A stretch of DNA of 64,000 nt, taken from the NCBI GenBank assembly GCA_934717855.1, contig CAKUZI010000003.1, forward strand, positions 1 to 64,000, read 5' to 3'. Position numbers and translations under genes: made by a program. Below, piece after piece: positions 56,122-64,000 of this stretch; the stretch's first letter is position 1; every line of letters begins with the position of its first letter. Under the pieces are notes generated by a model, which was not told the origin of the DNA, ran no database searches, and was given only the letters and a program-made list of their open reading frames with translations. The DNA is from an uncultured Candidatus Melainabacteria bacterium. Its GTDB lineage: Bacteria > Cyanobacteriota > Vampirovibrionia > Gastranaerophilales > Gastranaerophilaceae.

Positions 56122-56691
56122 ATGACAAAATATTTTGATGAGACAACGGAAAATATTCTTGCGGGACTAGAAGAAACTCAAAAACAATTTTGGAATATAT
56201 CTCGTGTAACTGCAGAATTTTTGTATACATTGATTAGAGCTGAAAAAGCTAAAAATGTTATAGAAGTTGGCACTTCTAACGGTTATTCCGGAATTTGGCT
56301 TGGTAATGCAGTAAAATCAATTGACGGTCATCTTACTACAATTGAATTTTGGGATAAGAGATTAGATATTGCAAAAGAAAATTTCAAAATTTGCAAAGTT
56401 GATGATGTTATTACTACTCTAAAGGGTTCTGCTATAGAACTTTTAGAGGGTTTACCAGAAGATTTTGTGATTGATTTAGCGTTTGTAGATGCCAACAAAT
56501 CTGAATATATAAAATACTATGAAATTATCGACAAACATCTGAAAATTGGGGGAATAATCGCTTGTGACAACGTTTTGTCGCATGAAGAAAAATGTAAGCC
56601 GTTTATTGATGCAATCAATGCAAACCCTAGTTATGAGAATGTAATTTTACCATTTCCTGCCGGATTGTCGTTGGCAAGAAAAATAAAGTGA
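56122..56691 (+). CDS. SAM-dependent O-methyltransferase (class I, COMT-like)
   Basis: The 189-residue protein has a Rossmann-type methyltransferase core. The SAM-binding loop is VIEVGTSNGYSGIWLG (about residue 50), the acidic strand LTTIEFWDKR follows, and the metal-binding region IDLAFVDANKSEYIKYYE and GGIIACDNVLSHE matches the small divalent-metal O-methyltransferases related to caffeoyl-CoA methyltransferase. The natural substrate cannot be read. An AGGA site precedes the ATG. Its stop overlaps the comF region, so it is likely in one transcript from the propeller gene to the 57355 gene. Confidence 0.85.
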   Translation: MTKYFDETTENILAGLEETQKQFWNISRVTAEFLYTLIRAEKAKNVIEVGTSNGYSGIWLGNAVKSIDGHLTTIEFWDKRLDIAKENFKICKVDDVITTLKGSAIELLEGLPEDFVIDLAFVDANKSEYIKYYEIIDKHLKIGGIIACDNVLSHEEKCKPFIDAINANPSYENVILPFPAGLSLARKIK

Positions 56692-56696
56692 TAGTT

Positions 56697-57341
56697 ATGC
56701 TACAAAAACTTGTAAGCCTTTTAGATTGGATTTATAAGAAAAAATGTTATTTTTGCAGAAGTTCGAATGAAGCTGTAAAAATGTGTTCAAAATGCTATGA
56801 AGAATTAGATTTTTTGCCCGTACAAATTAATAGAATTGTTGAGGGGAAAAAAGTTTATTGCGCAGGAGTTTATTCTAAAAATTTACAAAAGCTTATACGA
56901 GGGTTAAAATACCATAATCAAAAAGATTTGGCGTATTATCTTGCAAAATTTATGGCGGAATATTTTTCAAAGCTTACGGATAGAAATGATTTTGAAATAA
57001 TTCCAGTTCCGATTTTCCCTAAACGAGAAAAGAAGCGCAAATATAACCATATGAATTTGGTTGGTGAAGAGTTTGCAAGGTTAACTTCAAATACACTTAA
57101 TACAAATTTGATAAAACGTGTTAAAGATACAAAACCTCAATATAAATTGAAGCGACAAGAAAGAATGCAGAATTTGTGCGGAGCTTTTAGGGTTGACAAA
57201 AGTTTTTACCACGGTAAAACCTTATTACTGATTGATGATATTTGTACAACAGGTTCAACTTTTGAAGAGATGATAAAAGAATTTGCAAAAAACGGAATAA
57301 CTGATATAGTTTGTTTTTCGGCAACAACCCCATTTGAATAA
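56697..57341 (+). CDS. comF: ComF family phosphoribosyltransferase-like protein
   Basis: ComF/GntX proteins are needed for DNA uptake in naturally competent bacteria. This 214-residue protein has the N-terminal zinc finger (CYFCRSS...CSKCYEEL), the GLKYHNQKDLAYYLA segment, and the phosphoribosyltransferase-type binding loop TLLLIDDICTTGSTFEEM near the end. A GTG at 56688 could also serve as start; the ATG at 56697 is preferred because family members begin MLxxLxxLL. It overlaps or abuts the methyltransferase gene. Together with the type IV pilus genes in the window it hints at competence, which is inference. Confidence 0.88.
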   Translation: MLQKLVSLLDWIYKKKCYFCRSSNEAVKMCSKCYEELDFLPVQINRIVEGKKVYCAGVYSKNLQKLIRGLKYHNQKDLAYYLAKFMAEYFSKLTDRNDFEIIPVPIFPKREKKRKYNHMNLVGEEFARLTSNTLNTNLIKRVKDTKPQYKLKRQERMQNLCGAFRVDKSFYHGKTLLLIDDICTTGSTFEEMIKEFAKNGITDIVCFSATTPFE

Positions 57342-57354
57342 AAGAGATAATAAA

Positions 57355-57669
57355 ATGATTTTAAGTGAGTTTTCAAAATATATACAATCGAGAAATGAAG
57401 ATATTGTGTCAAACAAAGCTACCGGCACAAAAATTCTTTGTGACTGGATTGAGCTTGTAATTAACAAAAATCCAAAAAATAATGTTGATAAAATTGTTCA
57501 TAAGGAAATTATGCTTGCTAAAAATAAATCAAATGACTTTTTAATTGTCGGTAAATCAGAAAGCGGAAGAGTTCTTGTAAATGCTCTATACAATTACGCC
57601 TTGAGTTATGAGCATTATATTTTAAACAAATGGTTAACCGATAAAAATGCAACTGATTTTAATAAATAA
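57355..57669 (+). CDS. Hypothetical protein, 104 aa
   Basis: I do not recognise this small soluble protein. It begins MILSEFSKYIQSRNEDIVS and has a central DFLIVGKSESGRVLVNALYNYA segment, with mainly helical character and no membrane helix. An earlier in-frame ATG at 57334 overlaps comF; the chosen ATG has an AGAG site 9 nt upstream. It lies 13 nt after comF and 74 nt before the radical SAM gene, probably at the end of the comF transcript. Confidence 0.5.
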   Translation: MILSEFSKYIQSRNEDIVSNKATGTKILCDWIELVINKNPKNNVDKIVHKEIMLAKNKSNDFLIVGKSESGRVLVNALYNYALSYEHYILNKWLTDKNATDFNK

Positions 57670-57743
57670 TTACCCTGTCGGAGAATTTTAATTCATTTTT
57701 TAAATAGGACAATAGTTTTAAATAAAAAAGGAGTTAAAATTTC

Positions 57744-58601
57744 ATGACTAATACAATTTTTCAAACACCTGCATGCCAAATGAAAGAATTAAACAATTTG
57801 TTTATTGAATTAACTGCGAAAAATTGCAATCAACGTTGCAAACATTGCTATATTGATTTTCCATTAACTAAAAATGTAAAAGATTTTATTGCAATAGATA
57901 TAGTAAAGAAAGCTCTTATTGATACTAAAGGTGAAAACATAAAATGTATCTATTTAACAGGGGCAGAGCCAATGACACACCCTGATTTTAATGCAATTTT
58001 GAGATTGTGTTTAAAACGATCTAACGTTTGTATTTTTACTAATGGAACATTTATTAACGAGAAAAAAGCTCGGTTTTTAAAACGAGTTGAAGATGAAAGT
58101 AATTACGAAATAATTTTCAAATTAAGTATTGATCATTATGACGAAATAAAAAATGATGATATTCGAGGAAGAGGAGCATACAGACACACGCTTTTTGCGA
58201 TAAAAAGCCTTGTAAAATATGGTTTTAATCCTCTTTTATGTGTCACAAATTATTATAAAGAAAGTAAAAAAGTTTTGATAGATGAATTAACAAAGGTTTG
58301 TCTTAAAGTCGGATATGAAGCAACTGAAAACAATTTTACAATAAATCCGTATTATGATAAGGAAAATTCAGATGAGATTTCCATTGACGGGAATTTACAA
58401 AATTTGGATTGCCGATATGGTAGAATTTTGACGGTTAAAGGAGTTTATACTTGTCCGTTTTTGGCAAACGACCATAGAGGCAGATGTGGATCTGATTTTA
58501 GTGATTTTGCAAGGCATAATGCTTTAGAGAGCCAATTTTGTGCAATTTGCATAAAAAATTCCGAAAGATTTTTCGGAATTAATTATGAATTATTTTATTA
58601 G
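57744..58601 (+). CDS. Radical SAM protein
   Basis: The 285-residue protein has the radical SAM cluster motif C-x3-C-x2-C in NCNQRCKHCYIDF near residue 30. It then has ENIKCIYLTGAEPMTHPDF with the GGE-like 'TGAEP' segment. The C-terminal region carries further cysteines (LDCRYG, YTCPFL, RCGSD, FCAIC) like an auxiliary-cluster (SPASM/twitch-type) domain. Such enzymes modify peptides or proteins or make cofactors. No precursor-peptide or maturase partner is evident beside it, so the substrate is unknown. A GGAG ribosome site precedes the ATG. It is convergent with the pilO gene. Confidence 0.8.
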   Translation: MTNTIFQTPACQMKELNNLFIELTAKNCNQRCKHCYIDFPLTKNVKDFIAIDIVKKALIDTKGENIKCIYLTGAEPMTHPDFNAILRLCLKRSNVCIFTNGTFINEKKARFLKRVEDESNYEIIFKLSIDHYDEIKNDDIRGRGAYRHTLFAIKSLVKYGFNPLLCVTNYYKESKKVLIDELTKVCLKVGYEATENNFTINPYYDKENSDEISIDGNLQNLDCRYGRILTVKGVYTCPFLANDHRGRCGSDFSDFARHNALESQFCAICIKNSERFFGINYELFY

Positions 58602-58624
58602 TATTGTTGTTTATGCATTAATTG

Positions 58625-59332
58625 TTAATCTGCTTCCGGAGATTTTCCTCCGTCTGCCGGTTGAGGGGCTGGAGGGGTTGTTGCATTTGCATTATCCGCT
58701 TGAGCTTGAGTTGCTTGTTCAGCTGCTTCGGCTGCAGCTGTTGCTGCATCTTTTTGAGCATATAATTTGAATTGGAAACTTACAAGTAAAATTCTTTTGT
58801 TTTTTTGATATGGCGTAATTTCTACACTAGAAATATCCAAAAAGTGTTCGTGTTTATACAATTCACGTAAAAATCCTGCAAAATTTCCATAGTTTGCAAT
58901 CATCTCCGCAGTTACACGACATACATGATATTTACTGCCAACATTTTTTACAAAATTGTCATCTTGCGGATCATAATCATATTTTACCGAGCGAGCTTTG
59001 ATTTTGTTATCTCTCATTACTTGTAAAATTTCGCCAAATTCATCAGAAATCGCTGCCTCAGTATCTAAGCCGTCGCTGATTGGTTTAAAGAACATTTTCA
59101 TAATATCTTCATTTTCAGCTTCTTTTTTCTCTGCGTCTGCTTTGACTGCTTCAAGTTTACGTTCTGCATCTGCAAGAGCTGATGTTTGGGTTTTATAATT
59201 ATCTTGAATTTCAATAATTTTTTGAACTTTTGGAACTATTTGCGCAACTAAAGCAATAAGAACGACAAGAGTAACCGCTAATATTGAAATTGCAATTTTG
59301 AATTTTTTTAGATATAAATTATAATTTTCCAC
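58625..59332 (-). CDS. pilO: Type IV pilus assembly protein PilO-like
   Basis: PilO forms the inner-membrane alignment complex with PilM and PilN. The 235-residue protein has a short cytoplasmic start, one membrane helix (IAISILAVTLVVLIALVAQI) at about residues 12-33, and a coiled coil (about 40-75). A ferredoxin-like periplasmic domain follows (YHVCRVTAEMIANYGNFAGFLREL then FLDISSVEITP, cited as fragments). The Ala/Gln/Pro-rich tail is unusual. The start codon is GTG with AGGAG 8 nt upstream, inside the end of the pilM-pilN gene. Order pilMN-pilO is canonical. Confidence 0.8.
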   Translation of the reverse strand: MENYNLYLKKFKIAISILAVTLVVLIALVAQIVPKVQKIIEIQDNYKTQTSALADAERKLEAVKADAEKKEAENEDIMKMFFKPISDGLDTEAAISDEFGEILQVMRDNKIKARSVKYDYDPQDDNFVKNVGSKYHVCRVTAEMIANYGNFAGFLRELYKHEHFLDISSVEITPYQKNKRILLVSFQFKLYAQKDAATAAAEAAEQATQAQADNANATTPPAPQPADGGKSPEAD

Positions 59333-59343
59333 GATTTACTCTC

Positions 59344-61044
59344 CTAGCTTTTTGGTTTTCCAAAATTTATTAAAGGTTTATTGTTTAATAACCCACCTTT
59401 TTCGTTGTTTTGGGCATTTGTTTGTTCAGGTTGCGCTTGAGTCTGAGCATCTGCCGGTGCAGGTGGATTTAATTCTGAATCTGTCATATTTGTTATTTCA
59501 AATTCATAGTTATTCGATGTGTTGACAGCGTCATCCACAGAATCTGTTTTCATTTGCAATTTGTGAAGTTTTAATTGAGTATTGATCAATGAATCTTTCA
59601 TGTTTCTAAAGAATAAATAGATGTCTTCAACATTCTTTGCTTCACCTTTAATATCAATTTTTCCGTCATCTTTTGCAACAAAATATGTAACCCAAAGATT
59701 CTTAGGAACTGATTCCCCCAAAGCTGTATAAGCCATTAATTTCGCTCTGTTATTGCCAAGAACTCTCTTGATTTCAGAATTTACGTCAAAATCATTTGAT
59801 TTATTTTGCGCATCTTGGATTTTTTTGATTTCAGCATTTGTTTGTTCCAATTTACTGTTTACATCATCAAGTTGAGCTTGTTTTTGATTTTGTATCATTG
59901 GAATACCAAAAAAAGCAGCAAGTGCCGGAATCATTATAACAATGGCAATTAACATGGAAACTTTCGTTGCTACGCTTGGAGAAATATCAAATTCTGTTGA
60001 ACCTAAAACTACGTGAACCGGTTCGTCCGGATTATCAACATCGCTTTCTCCGGTGCTTGCCATAAAATTAAATTTAATAGGCATATTAACGGCATTTCCA
60101 ACCGCGATACCAATAGCCTCTAGTGAGATTTTATGTGCAGTTTCCTCCAAAACCTCCAAGCTTACAGGAATAGCGTCTTGTTTTTTAAATGAATTGTTTT
60201 CCAAGAAGTTTACTCTGCAATCAGCCGGTATTCTCTTGGCGAGAAATTCTGCGCTTACTAAATCTGTTTCTGATATTACGTATAAGTAGTTTGCAGGATA
60301 GCTCATTAAAGTAATTTGTGCAGATGCACTTATTGCATTATAAATTTCATCACCCTCAAAAGATTTTATAGCCAAAGGTTCTTCATAATAATCAATAATG
60401 TTTTTGCCAACCATAGAACAAATTGAATAGCCGTTTGGGGAAACTAACATCAAGTTCCAAGAAATACCGTCTTTCATTTGTTCTTCTGCTAATCCTGAAA
60501 AAGCTAATGCTTTCAAAACAGATGTCAAAGAAATTTCGACTCCGGCTAATGTATAACCGAGTTCAGATAATGTATTTTTAATATCTTCAATAACATTTTT
60601 TTGAATAGCAGAGTAAAATAATTTTCTTGAATCTCCACTTTGGCCTGTTGGTGCGTCAACCCAGCTAATTACCGGATCATATCTTTTGAAAATATATGAT
60701 TGTTCAACTTCAGAAGTTAAAGCTTCTGTAATGGCATCATCAGCTAATAGTAAATTTAGTGTTGTATTTCCAAATAATACCATTGGAAGGTTTAAAGTAA
60801 TACTGCTTTTAGGTGGAATTGCTAATTCTGCAAACAATTCAGTTACTGCTCGCCTAAAATCTTCCATATCGGCAATTTTACGATTAGCCTCATCATAGTC
60901 CAATGGACGAAATGCATAATTCTTTACGGAACGACTTGATAAATCAAGTTGAATAAGTTCCAAACCTACACCTGGAGTAACAGACAAGTACACTGAGTCT
61001 CGCTGTCCCATTCCCAATTGTGCTAAAATGTTGTTTAAATCCAT
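59344..61044 (-). CDS. PilM-PilN fusion protein
   Basis: This 566-residue protein joins two pilus proteins. Residues 1-350 resemble PilM, an actin-like cytoplasmic ATPase-fold protein (DSVYLSVTPGVGLELIQLDL at the start, VEISLTSVLKALAFSG and the later ALEAIGIAVGNAVN-type strand). A membrane helix follows at about residues 360-383 (VSMLIAIVIMIPALAAFFGI), then a coiled coil and a ferredoxin-like domain typical of PilN. In most bacteria PilM and PilN are separate and bind through PilN's N-terminal tail. Here the link is covalent. The adjacent pilO gene completes the complex. A TGTATAAT-type promoter lies about 40 nt upstream. Confidence 0.78.
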   Translation of the reverse strand: MDLNNILAQLGMGQRDSVYLSVTPGVGLELIQLDLSSRSVKNYAFRPLDYDEANRKIADMEDFRRAVTELFAELAIPPKSSITLNLPMVLFGNTTLNLLLADDAITEALTSEVEQSYIFKRYDPVISWVDAPTGQSGDSRKLFYSAIQKNVIEDIKNTLSELGYTLAGVEISLTSVLKALAFSGLAEEQMKDGISWNLMLVSPNGYSICSMVGKNIIDYYEEPLAIKSFEGDEIYNAISASAQITLMSYPANYLYVISETDLVSAEFLAKRIPADCRVNFLENNSFKKQDAIPVSLEVLEETAHKISLEAIGIAVGNAVNMPIKFNFMASTGESDVDNPDEPVHVVLGSTEFDISPSVATKVSMLIAIVIMIPALAAFFGIPMIQNQKQAQLDDVNSKLEQTNAEIKKIQDAQNKSNDFDVNSEIKRVLGNNRAKLMAYTALGESVPKNLWVTYFVAKDDGKIDIKGEAKNVEDIYLFFRNMKDSLINTQLKLHKLQMKTDSVDDAVNTSNNYEFEITNMTDSELNPPAPADAQTQAQPEQTNAQNNEKGGLLNNKPLINFGKPKS

Positions 61045-61155
61045 AATATCTTTTTTCTTACTTATTTACTCACTTACTTTTTTATTATACAATATATTCT
61101 ATAAAGATTGCAATATTAACATAAATTTACACTAAATGTAGGAGAGTTTACATTA

Positions 61156-62076
61156 ATGAACGAGTTGATAGAAAAAATTAATAAATTAAAAAAAGAAAAA
61201 AATGCGGTTATATTAGCGCATTGTTACCAAAACGTAGAAATTGATGAAGTTGCGGATTATGTTGGAGATTCGCTTTACTTAAGTCAAATGGCTGCAAAAA
61301 CAAATGCTGATATCATTGTTTTTGCGGGTGTATATTTTATGGCTCAAACTGCTAAAATACTTAACCCTGATAGAAAAGTTTTGTTGCCTCGTCTTGAGTC
61401 AGGTTGTCGAATGGCTGATATGATTACTCTTGAACAATTGAGAGAATTTAAAAGTAAATATCCTGAAATGCCTACTGTTTGTTATATAAACTCTACCGCA
61501 GAAGTTAAATCAGAATGTGATATTTGTTGTACAAGTTCAAACGCAATAAAAATTGTAGACAGCTTAAAAGCTAAAGAAATTTTATTCTTGCCTGATACAT
61601 ATTTAGGCAAATGGGTAGAGTCACAACTCGGAAACGTAAAAGTAAACACATATACAGGTTTTTGTCCAACACACGTTCAAATTCGACCAAAAGATGTTAC
61701 GGAAGCTCGAGCAAAATATCCGGAAGCTTTGGTTCTTGCACATCCGGAATGTCACCAATCAGTAGTTGAAATGGCGGACTATGTAGGTTCTACTACAGGT
61801 ATTATGAAGTTTGCAGCTCAAAGTGATAAAAAACAATTTATTATCGCAACAGAAAAAGGAGTTGTAGACAGATTAAAAAGAGATTATCCGGAAAAAGAAT
61901 TCTATCTGATTAAAGACAGCGTTATTTGTCCGAATATGAAATGGCATACTTTAACAGATATTTACAACGCTCTTGACAGAGAAGAACACGAAATTACTGT
62001 AGATAAAGAAATAGCTTCAAAAGCATTAAATTGTATTGACAGAATGCTTGAAGTTTCTGCAGTGGGAGCAAAATAA
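61156..62076 (+). CDS. nadA: Quinolinate synthase A
   Basis: NadA condenses iminoaspartate with dihydroxyacetone phosphate to quinolinate in NAD synthesis, using a 4Fe-4S cluster. The 306-residue protein begins with ILAHCYQNVEIDEVADYVGDS (in parts). It has the three cluster cysteines in VCYINSTAEVKSECD, the GFCPTHVQ segment and CPNMKWHTL. HPECHQSVVEMADYVGST carries further active-site residues. A TGTAGGAG site precedes the ATG. It overlaps rlmB by one base (TAATG), forming a coupled pair; no nadB or nadC adjoins it. Confidence 0.96.
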   Translation: MNELIEKINKLKKEKNAVILAHCYQNVEIDEVADYVGDSLYLSQMAAKTNADIIVFAGVYFMAQTAKILNPDRKVLLPRLESGCRMADMITLEQLREFKSKYPEMPTVCYINSTAEVKSECDICCTSSNAIKIVDSLKAKEILFLPDTYLGKWVESQLGNVKVNTYTGFCPTHVQIRPKDVTEARAKYPEALVLAHPECHQSVVEMADYVGSTTGIMKFAAQSDKKQFIIATEKGVVDRLKRDYPEKEFYLIKDSVICPNMKWHTLTDIYNALDREEHEITVDKEIASKALNCIDRMLEVSAVGAK

Positions 62077-62825
62077 TGACAAACGAAACAAATGAAATAA
62101 TTTTTGGTAAAAATTCCATTATGGAAGCATTAATTGCTGGAGATAGAGAAATTAACAAAATACTTATCTCAAAAAATATTCATAGCGATAATAAATTGAA
62201 TAAAATTAAAGAATTGGCGAAAGAAAACGGTATAATTTTCCAATTTGTTGCAAAAGAAAAATTTATTCCATACGCAGAATTTAATCATCAAGGAATAATT
62301 GCTCAAATCTCTCCTATCAAATATATGGATTTGGATGATTTTTTAGATAAGAAAAAATACGAAAATGCTTCACTTGTCATTCTTGATGGTGTAGAAGATT
62401 CTCATAATTTGGGGGCAATTATAAGAACTTGTGTTTGTGCAGGTGTTGAGGGAATAATAATTCCATCGAGACGAAATGTTCAAGTAAATGCAACTGTTGA
62501 AAAAACAAGTGCCGGTGCAATTAATCATATTCCTATCATTAAAGTAAATAGCCTTGTTAACGCAGTCCAAAAATTAAAAAATTCCGACTGGTGGGTAGTT
62601 GCAGCAGACGCAAGTGCAAAAGATAATTATTATGATGTAGATTACAAAAATATGAATACTGTAATTGTTATGGGGGCTGAACACGCAGGAGTTTCAAAAT
62701 CGCTTCTTAAACTTTCAGATTTTATTGTAAAAATTCCTATGTTTAACAAGTTTAACTCTTTAAACGTATCCAATGCATTCAGTGCAATTATTTTTGAAAC
62801 AGTTAGACAAAAACTTAAAAATTAA
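62076..62825 (+). CDS. rlmB: 23S rRNA 2'-O-methyltransferase RlmB-like (TrmH/SpoU family)
   Basis: The 249-residue SPOUT-fold protein has the N-terminal substrate-binding domain (IIFGKNSIMEALIAGDREI) and the three SpoU motifs: VILDGVEDSHNLGAIIRT, IVMGAEHAGVSKSLL and KIPMFNKFNSLNVSNAFSAI. This fits RlmB, which methylates G2251 of 23S rRNA, but related TrmH-like enzymes with other rRNA targets cannot be excluded. It is translationally coupled to nadA and lies 47 nt before the sigma factor gene. Confidence 0.88.
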   Translation: MTNETNEIIFGKNSIMEALIAGDREINKILISKNIHSDNKLNKIKELAKENGIIFQFVAKEKFIPYAEFNHQGIIAQISPIKYMDLDDFLDKKKYENASLVILDGVEDSHNLGAIIRTCVCAGVEGIIIPSRRNVQVNATVEKTSAGAINHIPIIKVNSLVNAVQKLKNSDWWVVAADASAKDNYYDVDYKNMNTVIVMGAEHAGVSKSLLKLSDFIVKIPMFNKFNSLNVSNAFSAIIFETVRQKLKN

Positions 62826-62872
62826 TTACAATAATTACGAGCAATATTAATTTTGCATATCAGGAGAGAGAA

Positions 62873-63871
62873 ATGAAAAAAGAACTTGAAAAATATGGTT
62901 TATTAACTGATGAAATTTCTGATGAAAACATAAATTTTCATGACCTTGAACAAGAAGATGATGAGGATGTTTTGGAATCTGTTGAAGATCCTAAAGTTCA
63001 AGAAAGTATTTCAACTGTTAACTCTGATGACAGTGTAAAAATTTATTTACAGCAAATTGGTAAAATTCCACTTCTTTCTCACGAACAAGAATTGGATTTG
63101 GCAAAAAAAATATATGAAGATCATGATGAATTTTCAAAAAATCTTCTTGTTAATGCAAATTTGAGGCTTGTTGTAAGCATTGCAAAAAGATACATCGGGC
63201 GCGGACTTTCGTTTTTAGACCTTATTCAAGAGGGGAATATGGGTTTGATGAAAGCTGCCGGAAGATTTGATTACACAAAAGGTTATAAATTTTCAACATA
63301 TGCAACTTGGTGGATACAACAATCAATTACCCGTGCAATTGCTGATAAGGCAAGAATTATCAGACTACCAATTCATATGATAGAATCATTAGGAAAAATT
63401 CGTCGTGCGACAATAGATTTGACAACCGAATTAGGTCATACTCCGACAAAGCAAGAAATTGCATATCGTTTAGGTGTTCCTGTTAGCAAATTGACATCAA
63501 TTGTAAAATCAGCTCAATCAACAATTAGTATGGAAACTCCTGCAAGTTCTGCCGAGGACTCTTCAAAAATTGCAGATTTTATTGTTGATGAAGATTCAAT
63601 TGCTCCTGACAGCAGAGTTTCGCAAGAAAACTTGTTTGAAGACATTAGAAAAATGTTAAGCCAACTAAGCCCAAAAGAACGTGATGTCTTGATTTTGCGT
63701 TACGGACTTGATAATAACGGGGCTAAAAAAACATTAGATGAAATAGGTTCACAATACGGAGTTTCTCGTGAACGTATTCGCCAAATTGAAAACCGTGCAA
63801 TTTCTAAACTCAAAAAATTGTGTAAAAACAAAAAACTTGCAGTCGGATTGAAAAATTATTTTGGTGAATAG
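62873..63871 (+). CDS. RNA polymerase sigma-70 family factor (RpoD/SigA type)
   Basis: The 332-residue protein has complete regions 1.2-4.2: DSVKIYLQQIGKIPLLSHEQE, NLRLVVSIAKRYIGRGLSFLDLIQEGN (in parts), the -10-binding region YKFSTYATWWIQQSI, region 3, and the -35-binding helix-turn-helix TLDEIGSQYGVSRERIRQIE. Region 1.1 is reduced to a short acidic stretch of about 55 residues, and there is no non-conserved insert. This is the size of cyanobacterial and Gram-positive primary factors, but group 2 factors look the same. A GGAGAGAG site precedes the ATG, and a terminator follows. Confidence 0.93.
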   Translation: MKKELEKYGLLTDEISDENINFHDLEQEDDEDVLESVEDPKVQESISTVNSDDSVKIYLQQIGKIPLLSHEQELDLAKKIYEDHDEFSKNLLVNANLRLVVSIAKRYIGRGLSFLDLIQEGNMGLMKAAGRFDYTKGYKFSTYATWWIQQSITRAIADKARIIRLPIHMIESLGKIRRATIDLTTELGHTPTKQEIAYRLGVPVSKLTSIVKSAQSTISMETPASSAEDSSKIADFIVDEDSIAPDSRVSQENLFEDIRKMLSQLSPKERDVLILRYGLDNNGAKKTLDEIGSQYGVSRERIRQIENRAISKLKKLCKNKKLAVGLKNYFGE

Positions 63872-63920
63872 AATTTATTAGTATAAAGAAATTGTAGAAA
63901 AATTTTAAATTTTGAACAAC

Positions 63921-63952
63921 AAAAAACCGTCCTTAAAAAAGAACGGTTTTTG
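63921..63952. terminator. Terminator after the sigma factor gene
   Basis: AAAAACCGT and ACGGTTTTT form a 9-bp stem with flanking A- and T-runs. It probably serves both the sigma factor gene and the partial gene on the opposite strand. Confidence 0.85.
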
Positions 63953-63970
63953 TTATATTTAATGAATTAC

Positions 63971-64000
63971 TTATTCAGCGTCTTTGTTAATATCTTTGAT
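63971..64000 (-). CDS. Possible 3' end of a gene running out of the window
   Basis: On the minus strand an open frame enters from the window edge and stops with TAA at 63973-63971, encoding the ending IKDINKDAE. It stops 19 nt before a terminator hairpin, which supports a real gene end. Too little is visible to name it. Confidence 0.35.
   Translation of the reverse strand: MKDINKDAE

Noticed and set aside
1..64000. CRISPR arrays, insertion sequences, prophage or rRNA genes
   Set aside because: No regularly spaced repeats, transposase, integrase, phage structural genes or rRNA sequence were seen.

Overview
The window is AT-rich bacterial chromosome. It encodes diaminopimelate epimerase and MurA, a PilM/PilN/PilO type IV pilus set with a prepilin, a class A RNase P RNA, reverse rubrerythrin (an anaerobe marker), a primary-type sigma factor, and many lineage-specific proteins. 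My best guess is a gut non-photosynthetic cyanobacterial relative (Vampirovibrionia, Gastranaerophilales, formerly Melainabacteria). This is inference from gene style and composition, not a database match. Genes are tightly packed on both strands, often end to end or overlapping, and I see no prophage, insertion sequence or CRISPR array.

Layout. 0-9 kb: tRNA-Ser, an acetyltransferase, a PAP2 phosphatase, dapF, the rpsF-ssb-rpsR cluster, a pair of unknown membrane proteins, dnaB and a CinA/PncC-type amidase. 9-19 kb: a helical-repeat protein, an orphan OppD-type ATPase, an amidohydrolase-like protein with a membrane tail, bioY-rimI, an ArsB/NhaD-type transporter, reverse rubrerythrin, an acyl-CoA synthetase and miaB. 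19-29 kb: small zinc-ribbon and TonB-C-like proteins, a Pro/Ala-rich membrane protein, class II fba and two large unknown proteins. 28-36 kb: pabA/trpG, pgeF, aquaporin, a secreted hydrolase, nagZ, a candidate toxin peptide/antisense RNA locus, an HTH regulator, a candidate lipoprotein and recA. 36-45 kb: several unknown proteins (two with sigma-28-like promoters), rpmB, a LysM protein, rnpB, a prepilin and a solute-binding protein. 44-58 kb: rarA, a PrsA-like foldase, mfd, murA, grpE, dnaJ, a secreted beta-propeller, an O-methyltransferase, comF and a radical SAM protein. 58-64 kb: pilO, a pilM-pilN fusion, nadA, rlmB and an RpoD-type sigma factor.

The most interesting signal is at about 33.18-33.36 kb. 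The minus strand has a 24-codon hydrophobic ORF with an 11-nt perfect Shine-Dalgarno and an upstream sequence able to mask it. The plus strand has a structured, roughly 109-nt RNA with its own strong promoter and terminator, antisense to that ORF. This is the architecture of a type I toxin-antitoxin locus. Other patterns of note: seven genes whose -10 box ends exactly 6 nt before the start codon (predicted leaderless mRNAs); two near-perfect sigma-28 promoters with identical spacing; a recurring N-terminal Ile/Asn...Phe-x-Gly motif on unrelated proteins; and single copies of several palindromic repeat families, one of them in frame inside mfd.
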